Source: Agrypnia vestita (Eukaryota > Arthropoda > Insecta > Trichoptera > Phryganeidae). From it: a DNA stretch of 64,000 nucleotides. Of this stretch, positions 14,001 through 24,020 are shown piece after piece. Numbering within the stretch: the first letter of the stretch is position 1; each line of letters opens with the position of its first letter. The stretch covers positions 1 through 64,000 of the forward strand of contig JADDOH010010209.1 of assembly GCA_016648135.1 (NCBI GenBank). The letters run 5' to 3'. The position numbers and the translations under genes are program-made. A model generated the notes under the pieces. It was given only the letters and a program-made list of their open reading frames with translations, had not been told where the DNA came from and did no database searches.

Positions 14001-17000
14001 TATCATCCCAAGAACCATTTTAAAAATACACAAATTTTAAATAATGCATTTTCCCATTTCTTACAAGATAAGTATGTATGTACTTTCCAGAGGTGTGCAG
14101 TGAGCACATTGAAGCAAGACTTACGTAAACATGTACCTACATATTTTGAAAAAAAATTAAACAAAATATATATCTTGTAATATTTCTATTACTATATAAT
14201 ATTCTGTCAAATAAATATTTAATTTAAATTATTTTTCCAAAATGTACATTTGCACAAGTCATGCTTCAATGTAGGTACTCACTGCATGCCCCTGGTACGT
14301 TCTTGTTTTACTTAAGTTATTTTGTTTCGCATTCTATAATTTAAACAAAATTTTCTGAAACACAGGGTGATGCAAAATTTTTATTTTATCGACTTGAATT
14401 GGATAATGTTTCTCTTATTTGCCAAGAGTTTATTTGTCGCCGTGCGTTGAATATTATTGTTCTATTCTTTTAGTAATGAAACACTTTTTTGAAGTGCCAC
14501 AGCGGTTTATTTTTACACAATTTTATATTGTAAAAAATAATAAAAACAACAATAATTATATTTATATTCAAAGAAAGTAAAACTGACTAGCGAAATAGGC
14601 TAATCAGCTTTGATCACTTGCCTAACACATACACACACATGTTAAAAACCTCGCCTTTGTACTTTTCGGAATATGCAATAAATATTTTTTTCCAACACAT
14701 ACCAGAAATCTGTCATCTTCGGTAATGTGATAACTAAAATTGTACTACATATGAATAGAATTATTCTTTCCCAAACTTGATTGCATTTTCAAATGGTGTA
14801 TACCATTTTTCATCAAAAATTTAGCTTTTAAATTGAATACAAATTCACTTGGCTTAATATTTTTAGTAAAACCAACCAGTTTCAGAACCACTGTTCCATC
14901 TTCTAGGTAACTACAAACTGAAAATTACAAAATACGGGCAATTATATTTTTGGCAACTTGTTGTGTGTACCTTCTGTAAGACATAAAACAGTTTAAACCA
15001 AGTGAATTGTATTTAATGTTATTTGCAATGAATAACCACAAAGTAATAACCCACTACAGCAATATAATTTATATTGTATTAATTCTTATCATTTTTATGT
15101 TACTTGAATAATTTAAACAGAAAATAATTTCTCAGTGTCGTATAACTTTAAACTATTTTAATTAAAATTATTTCAAAACAATACTGCAACTAAAATTAAC
15201 TATTATTTGTAAAATAATTAGTGGATAATTAGATTGAATAGAAATTTACTTGCACGTAGATAATATAGCTTGCTTTGTCATGCGTAGTTATGAGAATCAA
15301 TATTCTACATAAAATACATTATTATGGCACATACTTTTTTCACAGCAATTAGACCTACTGATCACTTACAAAAATGATGACAGAAAAATACTCCGTAACC
15401 TAAATACATATTTTGGTTACATTTAAAAATATATTAAACTGTGACCTTTATAAGCCAAATTTTATCAAAAAAATGCAATATTGCCATCTTAAAAAATATT
15501 GTTGCGTCTTGGAAAATATTAATATTTTTCTATGTTTTAAGGAAAGTTAGATTACAATCTATTCTTTACAGTAGTGTTTTTAGTTTTGATAAAATTATAA
15601 TTCTTACAGTGATGTACCAGAACTATGAGGGTGATACAGAGCCGACAAACGGAGGTGAAGGAGGTCTGAAGCGAACATTCAGACTACAAGATAGTCATGT
15701 AGATAAGGCGATAACCATCAATCGTACTAGACCTGCTCCATGTGATAAGAAGGTACATAAACAAATGTCGATGTATCCTATTTTCTAAATACATCTTTTT
15801 TTTAATAGAGATGGGAACGTGGAATACACATTGCGTCGATATTCTTACTATTTTTAAAATAGGACTAACTTGTGTCCTGGTTGGTGTCCTGGACTTGAAC
15901 CACTGATCACTGGAGAACAGAACAACCAACATTGTGGTGGAAATTACTTGGCATTATTTGATTCAATTGGTGGTGGACTGTGATCTGACAAATTAGCGTT
16001 CCAACAATCGTTGAAAATATACATATTTGACAAAATTATTAATTTAATTTTTATGAGTTGAATAAATAAATTTTACATGTTTATAGCATTGAATTTGTGG
16101 TTGGACAAAACTAAAAAAAACTAACAAACTTTATATAAACCATGTTAATTTTTTAATGACTTTGATACATGTGACAAAATAGGTAAATACTAATACATAT
16201 TACACTTGTTACTTTCAGGTTTCATTATACCAGTTGCAGCAGTATCCCGATAAGGAAAGGGCTCCGTACAGAAATCCCGCCAAGGGATGTGAAAGGTACG
16301 ATGGATTATTTGTCAAGTTATATATTTTCAATAATATTTTGTTACATTTAGGTGATTTTAAAAATCACACTACCAAGATATATAAAGCAAATAATTTAAT
16401 TTCATTGGAGTTCCGAATTACGATTTTCACAACTATAAGCCAGGTGGTTGATTTTTTACAAGATTAGCATACTAACTTCATCCTGGCTATGAAAGAGCTT
16501 GAACTGGTTTGGTATTGATACCACTCTACCCGACACGCTTATAATGCAGCATCATCTACAGCAGTGCAGAAGTACTGGCTCCCAAATTGAGTAACTAACT
16601 CAAGCTCGGTTTCCAGGGCATACGTGGTGCAAGTAATTCCGGGCAGTAACTTGGTGCTGGTGGTGGTGGACTCGGTGTGCCCACAAGACGAGCTGGCGCC
16701 CCCATTGCGCTTGGCTCCGATGCCTGTGGAGCGGAACCACAGCCTGGCCTGCGAGCGCGCCTCCATGGCCCCTTTAAATCGTCAGAAACTGCTGCCCTGT
16801 ATCAATTTTCACCCCAATGTGAGAAACAATGATTTTGATTTTGCTGATAATGAGTTACTTACATTGAAAAACTATTAAATACCACCAATATATTTTACAA
16901 TATATCATATTTTTGTTTTCCTTTGTTAATTAGTTAAATTTTTTGCAGGAAAGCCAAATTGAGCTTTGCGGAGGAGGTAGTCACACTACTTTAACCTGGG

Positions 17001-17071
17001 AAATTCCACTATTGTTGTCTTGTTTTGTCATCAGTCTAAACTATTTCCAACAATGTCACTCAAGGTCTTAA
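1910..17071 (+). CDS. voltage-gated calcium channel subunit alpha-2/delta (3' ten exons of a spliced gene)
   Basis: This is the C-terminal roughly 475 residues of an alpha-2/delta auxiliary subunit, an extracellular membrane-anchored protein that raises surface density of CaV channels and shapes their gating. Exons read: 1910-2000, 6737-6850, 7274-7565, 9695-9946, 10429-10546, 13361-13378, 15610-15752, 16219-16295, 16617-16818 and 16949-17071. All introns are GT..AG and every junction keeps the frame. Family-typical stretches are FGITVAFVATHSGLTRW, VWYKRAVEQHYMEPSMESF and APAAVVGFQFHHS, together with many paired cysteines (CGESVTCMKTC, LDCYVV, ACERAS). The last exon ends in a hydrophobic run (IPLLLSCFVISLNYF) and a short polar tail, as expected for the C-terminal anchor of the delta part. 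The VWA and Cache regions would lie on exons left of the window. It resembles the alpha-2/delta-3 type, but I do not assign the paralogue. Confidence 0.9.
2835..3336. mobile_element. pogo/Tigger-like non-autonomous element, copy 1
   Basis: Left end CAGTAGAACCTCGTTAATTC preceded by TA; the decayed right end (GAGTTCTAATG) is followed by TA at 3337. The same TIR and internal sequence recur near 8131, 19552 and 37400-37732. A TIR starting CAG with a TA target duplication fits pogo/Tigger-type Tc1-mariner elements. No transposase remains. Confidence 0.72.
4671..5092. mobile_element. 422-bp TA-flanked MITE, pogo-like
   Basis: Inverted ends CAGTCACTCCTCACT at the left and AGTGAGGACTGACTG at the right, both bordered by TA (4669-4670 and 5093-5094). 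About 20 bp of TIR is visible. It contains no credible transposase and is a different family from the CAGTARAACC elements. Confidence 0.75.
6737..6850 (+). CDS. alpha-2/delta exon B
   Basis: Acceptor CTTTCAG ends at 6736; donor GTAACC begins at 6851. It encodes the conserved KEFIQRFGITVAFVATHSG stretch followed by LTRW, one of the best family signatures in the window. Phase 2 at its end joins 7274. Confidence 0.92.
7274..7565 (+). CDS. alpha-2/delta exon C
   Basis: Acceptor CCGCTAG ends at 7273 and donor GTAAGT starts at 7566. Encodes PEFGELYPRATDEVWYKRAV through HALFTNITSS. It is clearly more GC-rich than the flanking introns, as expected for an exon, and ends in phase 0. Confidence 0.92.
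8451..8482 (+). ncRNA. decayed hammerhead-ribozyme core of a Penelope-like element
   Basis: CTGATAA, then a hairpin GGACCC/GGGATCC around TGCAAT, then GAAAC. This is the hammerhead core order (CUGANGA, stem II, GAAA) with G to A in the first box, so it is probably dead. Sister copies are at 12569-12600 (minus strand) and 41609-41640. Confidence 0.5.
8925..9120 (+). mobile_element. 5'-truncated LINE 3' end
   Basis: Plus-strand translation gives the end of a non-LTR retrotransposon ORF2: RKTWHDQINQILEDGPVRCL, then NNRRACMRRCMNVDEAKVVC, then DRRVWRSILSAYPRGETA and a stop, followed by a short GTAA-type repeat tail (TAAGTAGGTAAGTAAGTA). The same C-terminus, more decayed, occurs at 29880-30060. 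Confidence 0.75.
9695..9946 (+). CDS. alpha-2/delta exon D
   Basis: Acceptor TAATTTCAG ends at 9694; donor GTAATC begins at 9947. 84 codons, phase 0 at both ends, with cysteine-rich CGESVTCMKTCKSDELDCYV and then DNNGFVVVSENLHDAGRFFG, the classical region following the Cache-like part of the protein. Confidence 0.92.
10429..10546 (+). CDS. alpha-2/delta exon E
   Basis: Acceptor ATTACCAG ends at 10428; donor GTGAGT begins at 10547. Encodes PFRYVRQLFGWLVSYMFWVW and NAEAYGDSYANEE; ends in phase 1. An alternative acceptor (TTTTAG, ending 10435) would remove two codons and cannot be excluded. Confidence 0.85.
11183..13125. mobile_element. about 1.9-kb TIR element in alpha-2/delta intron
   Basis: Ends are inverted copies: AGGGTTGATGGGCCGGTTTT on the left and, read on the minus strand, AGGGTTGAGGGGCCAGCTCT on the right. 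GGCCA repeats cluster just inside both ends. A Ser/Thr/Asn-rich open frame at 12100-12414 is the only coding-like segment, without recognised motifs. The superfamily is unclear. A Penelope-like fragment sits inside at about 12510-12690. Confidence 0.6.
12569..12600 (-). ncRNA. hammerhead-ribozyme core of a Penelope-like element (best preserved of its family)
   Basis: Minus strand reads CTGATGA (12600-12594), a stem II hairpin GGACCC/GGGATCC with one bulged A and loop TGCAAT, then CGAAAC (12574-12569) and GTC. All invariant core residues of the hammerhead (CUGANGA and GAAA) are present. Known biology: Penelope-like retroelements carry such motifs in their terminal pseudo-LTRs. Helices I and III were not verified, so activity is unknown. 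Confidence 0.62.
13361..13378 (+). CDS. alpha-2/delta 18-nt microexon
   Basis: Eighteen bases between a strong acceptor (TTGGTTTTCAG) and a strong donor (GTAAGTT). It keeps phase 1, so including or skipping it adds or removes six residues (EVVSPT region) without frameshift. Frame continuity with 10546 and 15610 supports it; size and phase suggest a cassette microexon. Confidence 0.7.
14088..14294. mobile_element. 207-bp hAT-type MITE, copy 1
   Basis: Inverted ends CAGAGGTGTGCAGTGAGCAC and, from the right, CAGGGGCATGCAGTGAGTAC. Flanked by near-identical 8-bp sequences GTACTTTC (14080-14087) and GTACGTTC (14295-14302). An 8-bp duplication and this TIR fit hAT. Copy 2 is at 25447-25627. Confidence 0.8.
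15610..15752 (+). CDS. alpha-2/delta exon G
   Basis: Acceptor TTCTTACAG ends at 15609; donor GTACAT starts at 15753. Encodes MYQNYEGDTEPTNGG, then RTFRLQDSHVDKAITINRTR and PAPCDKK, ending in phase 0. Confidence 0.88.
16219..16295 (+). CDS. alpha-2/delta exon H
   Basis: Acceptor TACTTTCAG ends at 16218; donor GTACGA begins at 16296. Encodes VSLYQLQQYPDKERAPYRNP and AKGCE, and ends in phase 2. Confidence 0.88.
16617..16818 (+). CDS. alpha-2/delta exon I
   Basis: Acceptor GGTTTCCAG ends at 16616; donor GTGAGA at 16819. Encodes AYVVQVIPGSNLVLVVVDSV, then CPQDELAPPLRLAPMPVERN and a terminal CINFHPN. Without splicing at 16819 the frame would read to a stop at 16876; the spliced reading is favoured because the next exon supplies the hydrophobic C-terminus. 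Confidence 0.88.
16949..17071 (+). CDS. alpha-2/delta terminal exon with C-terminal membrane segment
   Basis: Acceptor TTTTTTGCAG ends at 16948. Encodes ESQIELCGGGSHTTLTWEIP then LLLSCFVISLNYF and a short polar tail to TAA at 17069-17071. A hydrophobic stretch at the extreme end matches the delta anchor (transmembrane or GPI signal). An AATAAA at 17079-17084 lies just after the stop; a better spaced one lies at 19488. Confidence 0.85.
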   Translation, partial: ESQIELCGGGSHTTLTWEIPLLLSCFVISLNYFQQCHSRS

Positions 17072-19551
17072 TTAATTAAATAAACCCATTCTATAGTTTT
17101 AAAAATACTCATATCTTATGCAGCATTCAATTTTGAATACGCCATGCATTATTTTAAAAAACTCGTTAAATACAGTAAGAACCCGGGTTAAATACGGATG
17201 TTACCTCGGACTAACTGCAAATCTGGACAAGAAGAGAAGTATGTTGGCCTTCATCTGACCCGCGTGGAATAATTCACTCAGATGTGCGGTTATCTTACTT
17301 AAACACTAAACAAATTTGTGAAACAAGTACATTTTTTTTTACTTTTGACTGCGTAATGACCAAATATTTTCATATAGTGGTAAATATTTATTCATATCCT
17401 CGAAATACAGTTGTGTGTGTAGTACGCAAGCACAGACATTTTCATACATATGTACCAGTTCAAGCCATTCTACTGTTACTTTGTAAGCTCATACACTTAG
17501 GTCGAACTGGATGTACTGCACATTAGTAGCAGTATGTTAGAATTGGTGACACATCATTAACAATTCTTATTTAGATTAAATTCATCAACCTTCCAGATTC
17601 AAAAAAATAGTATTTTCCACTTAATGACAGTGAAAATAGAACTAATAGAAATGAAAATTTAATAAAGTGGCAAGGAAACTTCTAATAAGAGAAGATCAAT
17701 CTACAAATTATAATATGGAGCATATTTATATTCAATTACATACATTTTATGAATCTAAAATTATCGATCCAATCATGATTAGTCTAAATATACATACCTA
17801 GCATAATAGTATACATATCTATCTATGGTCAGTCAAATACTAACTAAATAAATTAAATACATCTCAGTTTTATTAAAGATATTCACAAAATATTATGATT
17901 TTGGTGTCGTTACCCAATGGAATGTGGAGACATCCAAAAATTATTAATGACTACATTATTTTTTATTACTCCCTTTCTTTTAACTCGTAGCGTCTGCTTC
18001 TCTGCCGAAAAACTTTGAATCGATTTTTAATCCTTTTCTCGTGATCCAATCGAGCTGAAACTTTGCAGGCAGACTTGTGGGAATAGATTTTCCACATGAA
18101 CAAGAGGAATATGTTGATAGAATATCAAATTAGAAACAATACAAAAGAGAAAGGGAGTATAATAAAAATATATTTCTGTTTGATAAAATGGAGTATAATA
18201 AAAATATATTATGGGTTTGTTTTTTTTCATGTGAAAACATCTAAGCTTGTGCCCGAAAATTTCACACTAGTGTAATCTTAGAAATGTGTGATAAAAAACT
18301 GACCAAACAAATACATTACACTCGTTACCTTAGTGATTACACATTTTATTCAATACATGTAAATGTCAAACATACTTTTTTTTCATAATTACATATCTAA
18401 AAACATTGAACATTCTTTGTCCATTAATCACAATAAGAATATCTTATTAGCATGTCCAGGACAGCTATTCTAGAACCATTGTTATTACATGTTCATAGTT
18501 TTATCAAAGTTTTTATCAGCGTTATAAATATTGGGTTCATCTGAAGTCCCAGATGCTAGGGTTATGGATATTTTTAATTCTAATTAATTTTGCTTTAGGG
18601 GAAACAAAAAAATTGTGTAGTTATTTATAAACCATCTAATAATATGTTTATTTTTGTTTCACTCGATAATAATATTGTGTCAGAACAGAGCCCCCGGTAT
18701 ATTAGCACATAACATATTCACCAATTGGTAATTAAACCATCATAAGCTAATCCTACTTACTCCACAAAATTTAAAACGAAAATAACAGTTCAAATGCAGA
18801 CTGGCAAAATTTTTGTGGAGATGTCATTGGAGGCTAAATTTCCATTCCTAAAATACCATTCCTCATTGGACTTATATATTTTTTAAATTGAGATATCAAA
18901 TAGAATATGTAATGCCAAAAATAATTTACTTATTGTACATATGTATGGGAAAATATTTGTATTTAATTCGTTAATATTTTGGCTTTGACAATGAGATCTT
19001 TGAATGCATAAATCGTAAAAAAATATGAAATCAATTATGTAAGGAGCGTCCAACCGTATACATTTAATTTATAGGTTTTATCATTTTCCATTTTATAAAA
19101 TTATGAGAAAATAAGAAACTTAATTGAGATAATTAATAAAGAAAATAAATAAATCTACCTAAATATGAATAAGTAAAGTGGGTACGTTCGGTGGATGATC
19201 AGATGACGGAGATTTGTAAATACATAATGTGCGTTAAAATTTTAGATATCTCCTTGGTTTTTTTTACTAAGATTTTAATAATAAAATTTATATTCACTAG
19301 TTTTATGCTCAACTTGAATGATTGTAATATTTAAATATTTAGCTAAATATACTTTTCATTTGATGTTGTTTATATATAACATAAAGATATATATTTTGAT
19401 GGAGAATTAATTTGGGTTTTGTTTTGATATTTTGATTGTTTTATATAATGTTCTGTACAGTCTGTGTGCCTTTTTATCTATATTATGAATAAACAATTTT
19501 ATTAAAGTGGCAGCGTAACATTTTATTTTAAATATTTACCTAAATTTTATA
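17072..19551. other. 3' flank or 3' UTR of alpha-2/delta, mostly non-coding
   Basis: AT-rich. Contains one copy of the ACTCCCTTT repeat (17967-18166), a single CAGTAAGAACCCGGGTTAA end at about 17175 resembling a pogo-like TIR without a visible partner, and an AATAAA at 19488-19493 that could end a long 3' UTR. No gene seen. Confidence 0.5.
17967..18166. repeat. ACTCCCTTT-ended MITE-like repeat, copy 1
   Basis: Left end ATTACTCCCTTTCTTTT and right end GAGAAAGGGAGTATAAT are inverted. Inside is CCAATCGAGCTGAAACTTTG, which recurs in copies at 35521-35745 and, inverted, 59809-60035. A shorter direct repeat (GGAGTATAATAAAAATATAT) follows on the right side. Confidence 0.65.
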
Positions 19552-20260
19552 CTGTAAAACCCCATTAATTCGAACTCCGGTAATTTGAAATTCGCCAAAA
19601 TTTAAACCCAGAAGTCCCAAAATATTAATTTCATAGTTAATTAAGCCCAATAATTCAAAAAGTAAGTCATACGAAACTATTTTTAGTCCCTTGCGAAATA
19701 AATCAATACATTTTAGGTCCTAATTAATTTTTTTTTTTTTAATTTTTGAAAATTGAATTTTTTTTTCTCACAAGTGAGAACAAGAAATATCTTAGGGTAG
19801 GTACTTTAGTGATAGAAATGTTGCGATATTTGTATTAGTGCCATAAACCACTGGCGCGTCCTGTCACGCGCAGCAAGAACTTATTCACATTCAAATTCTT
19901 ATGGAATAAAACGCTTTGCCACGGCGGTCACGCTTTCTGATGAAGTCAGTTGATTCTTGCCGCATCTTGTTGCGTGTAAGTTATCGCGCCTAAAAAATTG
20001 CATGCCGGTGACATGTCGCACCAATAGGTTATGGCACTTAGCATAATAAATATTGCGTTTTCGAAATGGTTTCTTGAAATATTTAAAAATACAGACGTTT
20101 TTCAAGAAATTAATGGCTTTTTTCATGAGTTTAACAATTTTGGTGAAATCTGCAATCGCATTGTGATTTTTTTGAACCTTGAATTTCAAATTAAGTGGGC
20201 TCTGCATAATTCGAAATGTTTTTTTGGGTCTCTTAAATTTCGAATTAACGAGGTTCTACC
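19552..20260. mobile_element. pogo/Tigger-like element, copy 3
   Basis: Left end reads CTGTAAAACCCCATTAATTC (A to T at its second base) after TA 19550-19551; right end CGAATTAACGAGGTTCTACC is followed by TA. Shares internal AT-rich motifs with copies at 8131 and 37400. No transposase is left. Confidence 0.7.
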
Positions 20261-20689
20261 TAATCTCTTGTTCCGATTGGTGTTAGACGTCAAAAATTAT
20301 TATGTAGTTGGAAAATCAGTGTGGACAAGGTGTTTTATATGTAAAGTGATATTGAACTCGTTGCAGGCTTCTGTCGAGTAAACGTCAGCGGTTCCCAAAC
20401 ATTTTTCACAGTTTGGGAATCACTGGATTAAGCCTTCATAATAGTGAGTGACAATTTTTTACAATCACTAGGTAAGTACTTAATATAATTCATCATCATA
20501 GAATTGCGTCAGGATATTAGAGTGGGATGAACGTCAATGGAGGTATTCCTTTATTTTTCTAGAGGTTTTTTTTATATTAACTTGAAAGGAATTCTTGTGG
20601 GTTATTAGAAAGAAAATCAATGAAAACAAAAAATGTTAACATATATTTTTGACAATCTCTTTATTGATATAACAATTATAAAAAATTGT

Positions 20690-21250
20690 AGGAGTGTGTA
20701 TGCACATTAGAAGATATACTTCTTTGGTGTGATTGTGATAACTGATATTTACATATTGGTTACAAATTATATTAATACAATAATATGATCTCTAGGGAGA
20801 TGATAAATATAATTGATAACACTTTAATGTAGTTAATTTAATTATTAATATTTGTTTTTGAAGTAGCACAAATGTAACTGTTGGTTTTTGACATTTAAAA
20901 TAAAAGATAAATGTCGATAATAAGAGATAAACAGTTTAATGACATTTATCGCCACAACATCACAGACATATGATGCGATAAATCAAATAACATGTGCATT
21001 TTCAAAAAAAGTCCAGTGAAGTCCAGATAAAACATGAAAATGCCAACCCACTTTCATGTTTTATCAATTTCCATATTCAAAAGTTTGGAAACTTTACAAC
21101 TTTATTGCCGCATTAAAAGTCGAATGAATGAATGTGTTTTTTGTTTTGATAATGACAATTACGTTGTTTTTGCAAAAATATCGACAATAACCTTATCGAC
21201 CTGCAGAACCATACCGTTAACTACAAACAATAAATGGAACTCACAAAATT
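20690..21250. repeat. dispersed repeat, copy 1
   Basis: Shares an extended alignable series of blocks with 33380-33860 in the same order: ACTTCTTTGG, AGGGAGATGATAAATATAAT, TTAATATTTGTNTTTGAAGT, GTGCATTTTCAAAAAAGTCC, CCCACTTTCATGTTTT. Neither copy has a recognisable ORF; family unknown. Confidence 0.6.
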
Positions 21251-21356
21251 TATGAAAATACGGAAACTGGAATTTATGAAAGAATCAAATATTATAAAAA
21301 AGCCAAATAAATTAACATCACTGGAAATAAAAGTAATTACAAAAAAGCAAGAAATA

Positions 21357-22500
21357 TTAGGTCCTTACATATGAAATTGGCGTTTAGTATGGGAGGAACA
21401 TAAAGCCGATTTTTTTTTATTATAATATATTTATTTAATCAAAGTATGTACCTTTGCTATTTATGCACTTTTTCCATCTCATAGGTAGTTCATAGATCCC
21501 TTTACTAAAAAAACCATTCGGACGGGAATCAATAAAATCTTTGAAGGCGGTTTGGACTGCCCCATCGGAGTTGAATTTTTTCCTTTGCAAGTTATCCAAA
21601 TTTCGAAAAAAATGGTAATCTGTTGGGGCAAGGTCCGAAGAGTACAGTGGATGTCTTAGACATTCCAATTGAAGCTCCTCTAATTTGGTAGCCGTCTGTT
21701 GTGCAGTGTGTGTTCTAGCGTTATCATGAAGCAGCAGTGGCCTAGAGCGATTAACCAGCCTCGGTTGTTTAGCAGCTAGCTTTTCCATCATGGTTTGCAG
21801 TTGCTGACAATAGACATCTGCCGTAATCGTCTGGCCAGATTTAAGAAAGCTGTAGTGAACGACACCAGCACTAGTCCACCAAACGCTCACAAGTAAGTTT
21901 TTTAGAGTCAATTTTCGCTTGGGGCATGGTTTGGCTGGTTCGGCAGGGTTCAGCCATTGCGATGAGCGCTTCCGATTATCGTACAGGATCCACTTTTCAT
22001 CACAGGTAATGATTCGATTTAAAATCCCTTTATTATTGTGCCGGTTGAGTAATGCAACGCAGCAGTCAACGCGCGTTTGTTGATTTGCTTCACTCAATTC
22101 GTGAGGTACCCACCTTTCAAGCTTTTTTACCAATTTGCTTCGAGTGGATTAAAACAGTTTTATCACTAACACCGCAGCCTGCAGCTAACTCGGATGTGGT
22201 TTGCGATGGATCTGTCGCCATACACATCATTAATCCTTCGAGCCATTTCTGCAGCACTGGTCCCACGGTGGAACTCGTACTCGTAAATAACGCGATATTT
22301 CAAGTTTTTCATTTTGTAAACTGAGTGACGCAAAGAAAAAAACAATTGAAGAAAAAACAAATGAATTATAATTTTCAAAACACAAATACATGAGTAAATA
22401 GCTGTATAAATTTGGATTTGGAATTCCTAACCAAAGAGAAGATATTTGAGATCAAATTTGCCAGTATGGCAAAATGCCAATTTCATATGTAAGGACCTAA
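21357..22500 (-). mobile_element. mariner element, copy 1 (internally deleted)
   Basis: 1144-bp mariner bounded by TA on both sides. TIRs are TTAGGTCCTTACATATGAAA and its inverse, identical over about 29 bp to those of the copy at 52771-54048. The transposase runs on the minus strand. Relative to the sister copy it lacks about 140 bp of the N-terminal DNA-binding region. Clean TIRs and target duplication point to fairly recent insertion. Confidence 0.96.
21435..22312 (-). pseudogene. mariner transposase pseudogene (DD34D), copy 1
   Basis: The start codon region (22312) opens normally with MKNLKYRVIYEYEFHRGTSA. After INDVYGD about 140 bp are missing, joining to the segment encoding the second helix-turn-helix out of frame; a further 5-bp deletion lies just before KKLERWVPHEL. 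From there a 232-codon frame reaches the normal stop at 21435 and keeps TCDEKW, HDNARTHTA and the terminal APTDYHFF. YSPDLAP has become YSSDLAP. The catalytic core may be intact, but no full-length product can be made, so the element is non-autonomous. Confidence 0.93.
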
Positions 22501-23820
22501 TAAATATACAAAGAAACTAAATAAACAGTATAAGTAAAATAAGATCACAAAATACTAGTGATGGCATATAATGATGGAGGTGGTACACTAACCGTTATTT
22601 GAGAATTGTATCTGATTGCTTTGATGATTGGCAATTGATTTTTTACAATTCGACGGGCAACTATTGGTACTAGACGACAATTATATCGTAGTTAGCAATC
22701 TGTACAATAAGATACAAATTCCAAACTGTAACGAAAATAACCGGTTAAAACAACAGTTTGACCATCACTAACGGCATATAGGTACCATGTTATTATATTT
22801 TAATATATTAATTCATATTATATTTTTATTTTATATTATTTATTTCAAGTTATTATGAATCAGAACTGAAATGTTCACTGCACAAATAAGAGTTTTTGGT
22901 TGGCTGGAAGTTTTTTTTAACACATCAATTTGTTGTTTAAAATCTGGTATTTGAAGAAGAAATCTGAAATTTCATAATCATAATCAGCCAAAATAATCTC
23001 CAAGATCCTCTAAAAGAACAACCTTTCCTTGACAAATTAAAGGTTATGAATGAAAAAAGACTAAGAAACCAAAAACTTTGGCATCCATAAGTACCGAAAG
23101 ATTTAACCATTTTTGAAAAATTAAACAATTGTGACTGATAGATTTTCAAAACAATCACAACACATCTACGTTTTCTATGAAAGCGGGGGCGCTGTTCTCT
23201 CTTCAGCAGCTGCACTACTCGCACAAAAGACACAGATGAATTGCTTGTGAACTTTCTATAGCCTGGAGTTCCATATTCTTTCTATATATGGAGTGCTGCC
23301 AGATAGGTATACCTCAATGGATGCATCAGTGACTTTCGTGCATTCTAAAAGCACAATTGACTTCATTCCGAAACGAACAATGAACTAAAGACCTAAATGA
23401 ACCATTTCAGAACGATTTTTTCATATTACAAGAGCCTAGCTTAGTTTGAAATATAATGAATGTCACATGCATTCCACCTAAACATTTTGATTAGAAATTC
23501 ACAATAGAAAAATCAATAATTTACATTTTTTGCATTTACATTGTATATTTATGAAATTGTTACTAGAATTATTATTAGAAAAATCATAGAATAAGTTTGA
23601 TTGATTATTAAAAAAACCTACTGAATTTTTAGTTTCCGTATAATCAACCCATCAAATGGAGTAGTCATATTGAAGTTGGCAGCATTAATACTATAGAAAA
23701 GGGTGGGCAGCTGTGTTCTTTGGGTACAGATTGAAGGTCAATATAAAATAAAAGTGAAAATATTAACAACCATTTATTATAACTGTAATCTTTATTAATT
23801 AAGGTAAATTATAGAAGTCT
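22501..23820. other. AT-rich intergenic DNA
   Basis: No gene or repeat with definable ends was recognised. The 98-codon minus-strand frame at 22937-23233 lacks motifs and is considered chance. Confidence 0.5.
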
Positions 23821-24020
23821 CACAAAGACGAAGCTATCAATATGAGAAATGTGTATGGAAGTATTTATAGGGTGGCCCAGGGATAACGATCTGTATTTGC
23901 TGGCTTAAGTGATCTAATTAATAGTTATTCACTTTAGCCAGCTTATACAGGACACAAGCCCTGAGCCACCCTATAAAGACTTCTATACATGTTTCCCATA
24001 TTAATAGCTTCGTTTCTGTG
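23821..24020. repeat. snap-back (foldback) repeat of about 200 bp
   Basis: Two arms of about 90 bp (23821-23911 and 23929-24020) are imperfect inverted copies with an 18-base loop. Key paired blocks are GAAGCTATCAATATG with its partner CATATTAATAGCTTC, and ATAGGGTGGCCCAGGG with CCCTGAGCCACCCTAT. A decayed half copy is at 29108-29212. Confidence 0.8.

Noticed and set aside
16819..16876. Read-through of alpha-2/delta exon I to a stop at 16876
   Set aside because: A GTGAGA donor and an in-frame downstream exon with a proper hydrophobic C-terminus favour splicing; the read-through could be an alternative end, but there is no support.
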